From NCBI GenBank assembly GCA_022578605.1, contig MU394062.1, forward strand, positions 124,001 through 188,000: a DNA stretch of 64,000 nt, read 5' to 3'. Of the stretch, positions 58,425 through 64,000 are shown piece after piece (position 1 is the first letter of the stretch; each line of letters opens with the position of its first letter). Both the position numbers and the translations under genes were made by a program. The notes under the pieces are model-generated. The model did not search any database, was not told where the DNA came from, and was given only the letters and a program-made list of their open reading frames with translations. This DNA comes from Camillea tinctor (Eukaryota > Ascomycota > Sordariomycetes > Xylariales > Xylariaceae).

Positions 58425-60447
58425 GTCTCGTGATAGCCGGTTGGTGGGGTGTCGGGAAGTGCTCCGGTCGGGCCGCAGATTGGTTAGTTATTGCGCCGTG
58501 TGGTTCCCAAGAGTAGGTATGCGACTCTTTGATAGATGGTGCGAGGCATTTTGTACCATTTGTGTATTGTGTAACTGTGCCACTGAAGAAAATATGCAAA
58601 TCCAAAGAAGACGTAGCCTCATGCGTGTTAGACAGGCTATGCCACGCGAGATATTGACTCGTGATCCTAAGGTTTGTTGGTTCTTCACTATAACTTGGCA
58701 ATGATATGCAAGGATTACACAGTGTGTGAAGGATTGCACTTCGGACCACTGTTGGCTGGTGATAGCCTGGGCTGTTGCATTATCTAGTATCAAAGGTGAG
58801 ACCTGTTGAACGAATAAGTCTACATACAAGCCTTCAAGACCCACCTGCGAATGGGAGGAAGGAGGTGACGACGTCACTAGGGGTCCTATGCTGCGTGTTG
58901 GTGTTAGACAAGAGTGTATTATTATTCTGATACTCTCTCCAAAGTTCTCGATCTTCTCCCTGAACCTTAGTGCTGACATCAGATTTCAATGTCAATTCAG
59001 CTTGAGGTCTGCCGGTCCCGGAATAACCTCATTTCCGAATATACTTTATAATATAGACATACATATATGCCCTCATTTTTATAAGGCCTTGGTGTAATGT
59101 GGATTGTGTCTGAAACCCGGGAGTAATAGGGCAAATATTGTAGGGACAAATTGGGAAATGTACTGGAACCTATTGAAGTATTAGGGCCTACAATCCTACC
59201 TTACTTAAATAACCTAACCCGCTACAACTTAATATACGAACCCTAAGGGTTGCTTCTAGAAAAGCCTCTTCAGCTTTCAGATAAGGATGTGGTATTGATG
59301 GTATGCTTAGCATAGCAAGTATAGATATCTATAATGGCCCTTTGCCAACATGTGGCTAACGCCACATATCCCAGCCAGACCTCCCCAGTTTTGACGCCGG
59401 TCTGCTCCGTACCAGCCCCACAGTACGAGTACATAGTTGTAAAAAGAGGGTTATTGTGTCAAAAGTTTGTCTATGGGATTGAGTCCAGGATGGGAAATTA
59501 ACCCCCGGGCCACATCACTAGTGGTCTGAGTATTCTGCGGGGTTTCCAACGCTTTTGGGCACCTAGTTCTTGTGAAACTTTCCTAATTGGGATGAGATTC
59601 CAAGTCAGATACGCAGCGACTATAGCCCATACCTCTAGGTAGCCTATTAGAAAGTTGGCGGTCATCAACCTAGCCACATGGTTGTATACTAGGCAGTGAT
59701 CACAACCATATATACCTGTGGCTTGCGATGGAATCTGGCTACAGCCAGGCCGGCGACAGTTGGCGTATATGATCGTTGAAAATCTCTATTACCTCCTACA
59801 AGCTAGACTCGTTGAATGGTAGCATAGTTTCCTATAGTTTTCCTCAAGATGTAATGTCGCATTTTGAAAGACTGATAAGTATGACTCCATCATACGAGCT
59901 TAAGTGATATCGATTAGTGATAGCTCACCTTTTTTTGTTCAATGTACCGTCAGCAATGTATTGTTCCGTATAGGTTAGTTTCTTACGACATCTAAGACGG
60001 ATTTCTTGAGAGCAGGATGGAACATATGGTATCAGATGTTCTATCTCGCACGGTTGCCTGAAGGAATCGTACGAGCTGCCAGGTTTTGATACTGCGCCAT
60101 ACGATTAGATAGAGCTCGGATATGAACGACGATGTTGTTAATTTTGCCCATGATGCCCATTCTCGTTCTGATCGTATTTTCTTGTTCTTTTCCTTATTTT
60201 TTAACGGTTACTTTTATGTTATCTTAGTCGTCTTCCTCGTGTGAATCCATGAATCCTTCATCCTTCTCATCGGTAAAAAGGAAAGCTAGGAGAAGTCTAG
60301 ATATTGGCGGCAAGATGAATTCTGGTTTGCGAATACTTCGGTCACTTTCGTCCGAGATATCGACTGCGAGGGGGCCGAGCTTGAACTTTTGCTTTTCATG
60401 TATTGTGAGATGATGGTATAAAGATATGACTTTGTGTATTATACGCT
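58425..60447. other. Gene-poor region upstream of the regulator
   Basis: About 2 kb without a supportable gene. Open frames at 58363-58749 and 58488-58979 (- strand) show no family resemblance and overlap the regulator's promoter. Contains a short hairpin TGTGGC-TAAC-GCCACA (about 59350-59365). A+T-rich and probably partly derived from decayed mobile DNA, which I cannot demonstrate. Confidence 0.4.
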
Positions 60448-60885
60448 TCAGAAAAGGTATGCCATTCCAGTTACTCTACACAGCTGAATGGAAGTTGTTG
60501 TACGATAACTAAAAACAAAGGAGTTTTCATCGATGATAGTTTGATTAACTGTTCGTTGGAATAGTTCGTTGTTGACTTGAATTTCGGTGTTGCCATGTTG
60601 AACAAGTAGTTTTGGATATTGTTCATCAATTCTCTCTGGCGTAATCGTACGAATAGTGGAAGTTGAGACTTTGCCTAGAGATATTCTGTAATGCTTCTGA
60701 AGGTGAGTTCGCATATTTGTCATATTTTGAGCCATGTAAGACGATTCATTAGAATATTTACACCAAATCACTTTAGCCAATGGATGTTCTGCTTTTTCTT
60801 CGGTATTGCAATATTCATTTCGATATGTGCTGGCCCATTTTGCATTGCTGCCACGCGAGACTTCGACCTCAAAAGCAACCTGCAC
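60448..60885 (-). pseudogene. Decayed hAT-like transposase fragment (BED-finger region)
   Basis: A 145-residue frame whose middle reads like the N-terminal BED zinc finger of fungal hAT transposases: AKVIWCKYSNESS followed by NMTNMRTHLQKHY, i.e. Cys-x-x-(Ser) and His-x3-His. The second zinc cysteine is replaced by Ser. The downstream TVNQTIIDENSFVF is weakly like the segment after the finger in these transposases. The rest of a transposase (catalytic and dimerisation parts) is not present. The frame also lacks a clear start context. Best read as a transposon relic; I cannot exclude a coincidental match. Confidence 0.4.
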
Positions 60886-61858
60886 GCAGGGTTTAACCCC
60901 TGCTATGGTCTAGAATAATACAAGCATACTCATTCTAAAGAGTCCTGTGTCGTGCATTTAAGGTGTTTCGCCCCACCCTTAGCCATATCTTGGCTAAAGA
61001 GGGTATATCCCGCGAGCTAGCCTACAATTTACATAGCACGGTATCATCTCCGATATCACTCCCGGTACCAACAGCCCGGATTATCGGGTGGAGTTCCTCC
61101 TTCCCCGGCTCACGACAGTATCACGCACCTATGCCGCAAACATGGAACCATTATAGCTGTACCAACAATAAGGCCTACTATAATCCAATATAACTTGTAA
61201 CAAATTATCAACAAAAAAAAAGTCAGCCATAGTCCGACACCCTGAAATTACGGAAGCAACGGGAGTTACGAAAACAACAATAGCCGGGCCGACACTACCA
61301 AACAAGCATACGCGGACCATGCCGCCAACAACGGGACTTTTGAATTTGCAGTCAGGCGGCGCAGTACTGCTACATAATCTTTTTACAAAACGTGGCACAC
61401 CTGTCTTTTTCGCCTATGTTCAATATTGCTGCCCGGTCCTGCAGGATACATAGGTACACGGGACAACCCAACATCCGTAAGACGAAACCCGCCGATGCGC
61501 AGACGCCCACTTTTTATTTGTCCCTCCGAGTGGGGGCTCTACTGGTAGGATTCGGTACCTCGGCGGTAAGATGAAAGGTAAGATGAAACCAGCCGATTAC
61601 CGGGCTGGGCCATGTTGCCCACACCTAGGTGACTGATCATCAGCAAGAGATAGAGCAGAAGTAAAGGTAGATCAAAATACAAGTCATGATGCGGGAAGAC
61701 GATACCAAGTCGATATCAGTATTGGTCTAGAATTGTATATTGTAGATATATAGGCAAGCCCCCAGGGCTCATTGTTGCGTCTCATGCTCACGCCAATATT
61801 ACGATATTACAATATTATAATAATACGGCCATCTTCATTTACGTGACCAAAATCCGAC
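60886..61858. promoter_or_regulatory. Upstream region of the O-methyltransferase
   Basis: About 1 kb with no gene. Contains a short perfect hairpin TTAGCCA-TATCT-TGGCTAA (60979-60997), a tandem duplication of GGTAAGATGAAA (61565-61576 and 61577-61588) and an alternating AATATT/ATTATA stretch (61795-61830) shortly before the start codon. Confidence 0.45.
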
Positions 61859-63556
61859 ATGACGCAACTTACACGAAAGGCAGATGTAGCTAAGCTACTT
61901 GAGCTGGTCTCGCTCGTCAACAAGGCATCGGAAGCAGTTATATCCTGCTGGGAAAATGGTAATTCTACAGCTGAAACCGTCGAGGGCGTTCAGTTGCCGA
62001 GCCATGACCTTTTTAATGCTCAGCGAACAATTCTCGCAGCACTTGGCAGCATTGAGGAGTTAGTTAGCGATCCTTCTCACCGCCTGCTCGGCTTCGCCAT
62101 GCAATACGTCGAAAGCAGGGCTTTGCAGGTGGCAGCCGAGCACCGACTAGCCGACATGTTGCAACAATACGAGGGTACGGGTCTTCACATAGCCCAGATA
62201 TCCCAGAAGAGCGGCATCGATCAAGACAAATTAGGTATGCCTATCCATACAAACCCAGCCCCTGATATAACTTACGATAGACGATGCTGATACATGATCG
62301 TTAGCACGCGTACTACGTCTCCTATGCTCACAGCACATTTTCAGTGAGGTGGCACCGGATACCTTTGCGAATAACGCCGTCTCGCGGGCGCTGGTCGGTA
62401 ACGAAGACCTACGCGCGTATATCATGCTCTTGTTCGTAACCTAAGCGTTCCCCGCCACTGACTATATTGACAGAAGCAAACTAAAAGACTGACCTGCTAA
62501 TGTTCATGAAAGCTCTCTAATCCCTTATACTGCTTGCGACTATCTGCCTGACATGCTCGTTCATCCAAAGATGGGCCCAAGCTACAAACTTGAAGAGACA
62601 GCGTTTAACCTGGCCATCGGCACCGAGCAGTCATGCTGGGACTGGATATCCAACAAAGCTCCCGCTTCACGGGTTAGAAGAAGTCCCAACTTCGACTACT
62701 TCCGTGGCACGCAGAGCAACGACCAGAAAGCTGCCAATGGCGATGCTGGCGAGATGATGCACCGGCGGGAAATCGAATTTTTCGGCCAGGCCATGTTCGG
62801 AGCCGGGAAGGTGTTCAGTTCCCCACTCGTGTTCGACTACCCCTGGGGGGGACTAGGACGAGCAACTTTAGTCGACGTTGGCGGTGGCATTGGTATGGAC
62901 AACCTCTAGTTGCTAGGCACCCACCGCACCCATCAGCTGACAAAATACATACAGGTGGCTTCTCATTGCAGTTATCGAGGGTATATCCAAGCCTGAATTT
63001 CGTGATCCAGGACCGCGAAGGCACCGTCGCAGAGGGTAAGCAGTTCTGGGGGAAGAAGAGCCCGCAGGATCTAGACAGTGGACGCGTGCGCCTGGTTCCC
63101 CACGACTTTTTCACTGAGAACCCTATCAAGGAAGCGGAGGCGTACCTGCTGCGCTACATCTTGTAAGCTACCCCCCTCATAGGCACTGGAACCTGTCCAG
63201 ACACTCGCTGAACCGAACATAGACATGACTGGTCCGACGAATACTGCATCAAGATCTTGACCGAGATCCGCAAAGCCATGGGGCCTAACTCGCGTCTTCT
63301 GATCGTCGACCAAGTCATGAACACAACGATAGGCGACAAGTCGCTTACCTCGGCCCCGGCCCCATTGCTGGCAAACTACGGCCACTATATTCGCTTTAGC
63401 CACCAGATCGACCTTGCCTTGATGTCGACCATCAACGGAATTGAGCGCACTAAGCCTCAGTTCGAGCATATCATCCAAGCGGCGGGCCTGCGCATCGCTA
63501 CCATTAAGGAGGCCAGAACGCAGGTGTCTGTTATCGAGTGTGTAAAGGCATCTTGA
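61859..63556 (+). CDS. SAM-dependent O-methyltransferase (COMT-type, family 2)
   Basis: Methylates a hydroxyl group using S-adenosylmethionine. Five exons: 61859-62234, 62305-62431, 62513-62892, 62955-63162, 63223-63556; 474 residues, slightly long but normal for fungal pathway OMTs. Visible: N-terminal winged-helix dimerisation region (ALQVAAEHRLADML ... LARVLRLLCSQHIFSE), the conserved YFRGTQSN segment, SAM-binding motif VDVGGGIGGFSL (created by the exon 3-4 join), VIQDREGTV with the ribose-binding acid, LRYILHDWSDE with the catalytic His, and LLIVDQVMN. The donor of the second intron is GTTCGT rather than GTAAGT-like; it is the one that keeps the frame (IMLFSLIPYTACDYLP). It is 3.4 kb past the regulator, across repeat-derived DNA, so it may be part of this cluster or begin another. 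Confidence 0.88.
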
Positions 63557-63650
63557 AGCAAGGCTATGATGTGCTTTTAGTCTGATCTCATGTGACTCTC
63601 ATTCTAAGCTTTATGTAACTAAGGGAGCTAGTTGTACCCTCACTATGGCA

Positions 63651-63960
63651 CAGTAGCCCGGATTTGATGTCGACCAATTTTTCCAAAAAGGGGTTTCCCC
63701 TTTCGAAACTATTGGTCAGCAAGATCCTGTGTATTAGTTTCAACAACCTAAATAAAGCTCTTAAATTTCTCAAAAATAACATTTAATCATTTTAAATGTA
63801 AAAATATATTGCGATTCTTGTTTTCTTTTCTTTTTTTTTTAAACAATAAAGGTTTGGGTCATTTAGGGGATTTTATATATAAAACCTTATGCTGACGATC
63901 AGTGAAACTAAGAAGTTATTTTTTTTTTCAAAATTGGTCGCCATTAAATCCAGCTCACTG
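63651..63960. mobile_element. MITE-like element with 31-bp terminal inverted repeats
   Basis: Left end CAGTAGCCCGGATTTG... (63651-63681) and right end (complement of 63930-63960, CAGTGAGCTGGATTTA...) match at 25 of 31 positions without gaps. The right end is followed by TA, as at Tc1/mariner-type insertions; the left is preceded by CA, so the TA duplication is imperfect. A second, inner inverted pair GACCAAT/ATTGGTC lies at 63672-63678 and 63711-63717. The interior is A+T-rich and non-coding, so a small non-autonomous DNA transposon is likely. It begins about 95 bases after the O-methyltransferase stop codon. Confidence 0.7.
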
Positions 63961-64000
63961 TAACTAGATTGATCCCACTAAGATACTTCGACCTGCGGCC

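Noticed and set aside
58488..58979. 163-residue frame upstream of the regulator
   Set aside because: No recognisable domain; overlaps the regulator's promoter and another frame of equal quality.

Overview
The window is a stretch of chromosome from a filamentous ascomycete (Pezizomycotina, probably Sordariomycetes). The evidence is short 50-75 nt GT..AG introns with CTAAC-like branch points, a fungal-type HR1-C2-C1-C1 protein kinase C, a Mdm33/She9 homologue, fungal polyketide and NRPS-like enzymes, and one dispersed repeat pair with C-to-T/G-to-A bias that looks like repeat-induced point mutation (RIP). Placement nearer Xylariales is only a guess from gene content. All exon joins given here were read by eye from splice signals. 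For every multi-exon gene the proposed exons sum to a multiple of three.

Layout. 0-11.5 kb is a conserved housekeeping block: protein kinase C (+), the mitochondrial inner-membrane fission protein She9/Mdm33 (-), a PYP1-like HAD phosphatase (+) and a BSC6-like MFS transporter (-). 11.5-18 kb is gene-poor: a nitrilase (-), a broken ankyrin-type gene, a hairpin MITE-like repeat and a solo LTR. 18-36 kb carries tailoring genes: P450 (-), sugar transporter (+), ACC-synthase-like aminotransferase (-), UbiA prenyltransferase (+), rhodopsin-like seven-TM protein (-), alpha/beta hydrolase (-) and an NRPS-like A-T enzyme (+). 36.6-39.2 kb is ORC4 with a PHD finger (+), a replication gene embedded in the cluster. 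39.6-58.4 kb holds the polyketide part: a KS-AT-DH-MT-KR-ACP-R synthase without an ER domain (-), a divergently transcribed LovC-like trans-enoyl reductase (+), a short-chain dehydrogenase (-), a secreted GMC oxidoreductase (+) and a Zn2Cys6 AflR-type regulator (-). 58.4-64 kb has a decayed hAT-like fragment, a COMT-type O-methyltransferase (+) and a ~310 bp inverted-repeat element at the end.

How the genes may work together (inference). The PKS with its trans-ER should build a methylated, partly reduced chain, and its terminal R domain should release it as an aldehyde or alcohol. The aminotransferase could convert an aldehyde to an amine. The UbiA enzyme and the A-T enzyme suggest a second, prenylated aromatic-acid branch. 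P450, SDR, GMC oxidase, hydrolase and OMT are candidate tailoring enzymes, with the Zn2Cys6 protein as local regulator. ORC4 between the two halves leaves open whether this is one hybrid cluster or two adjacent ones. I do not recognise the whole gene set as a described pathway.

No rRNA, convincing tRNA, CRISPR array, plasmid or viral element was seen.
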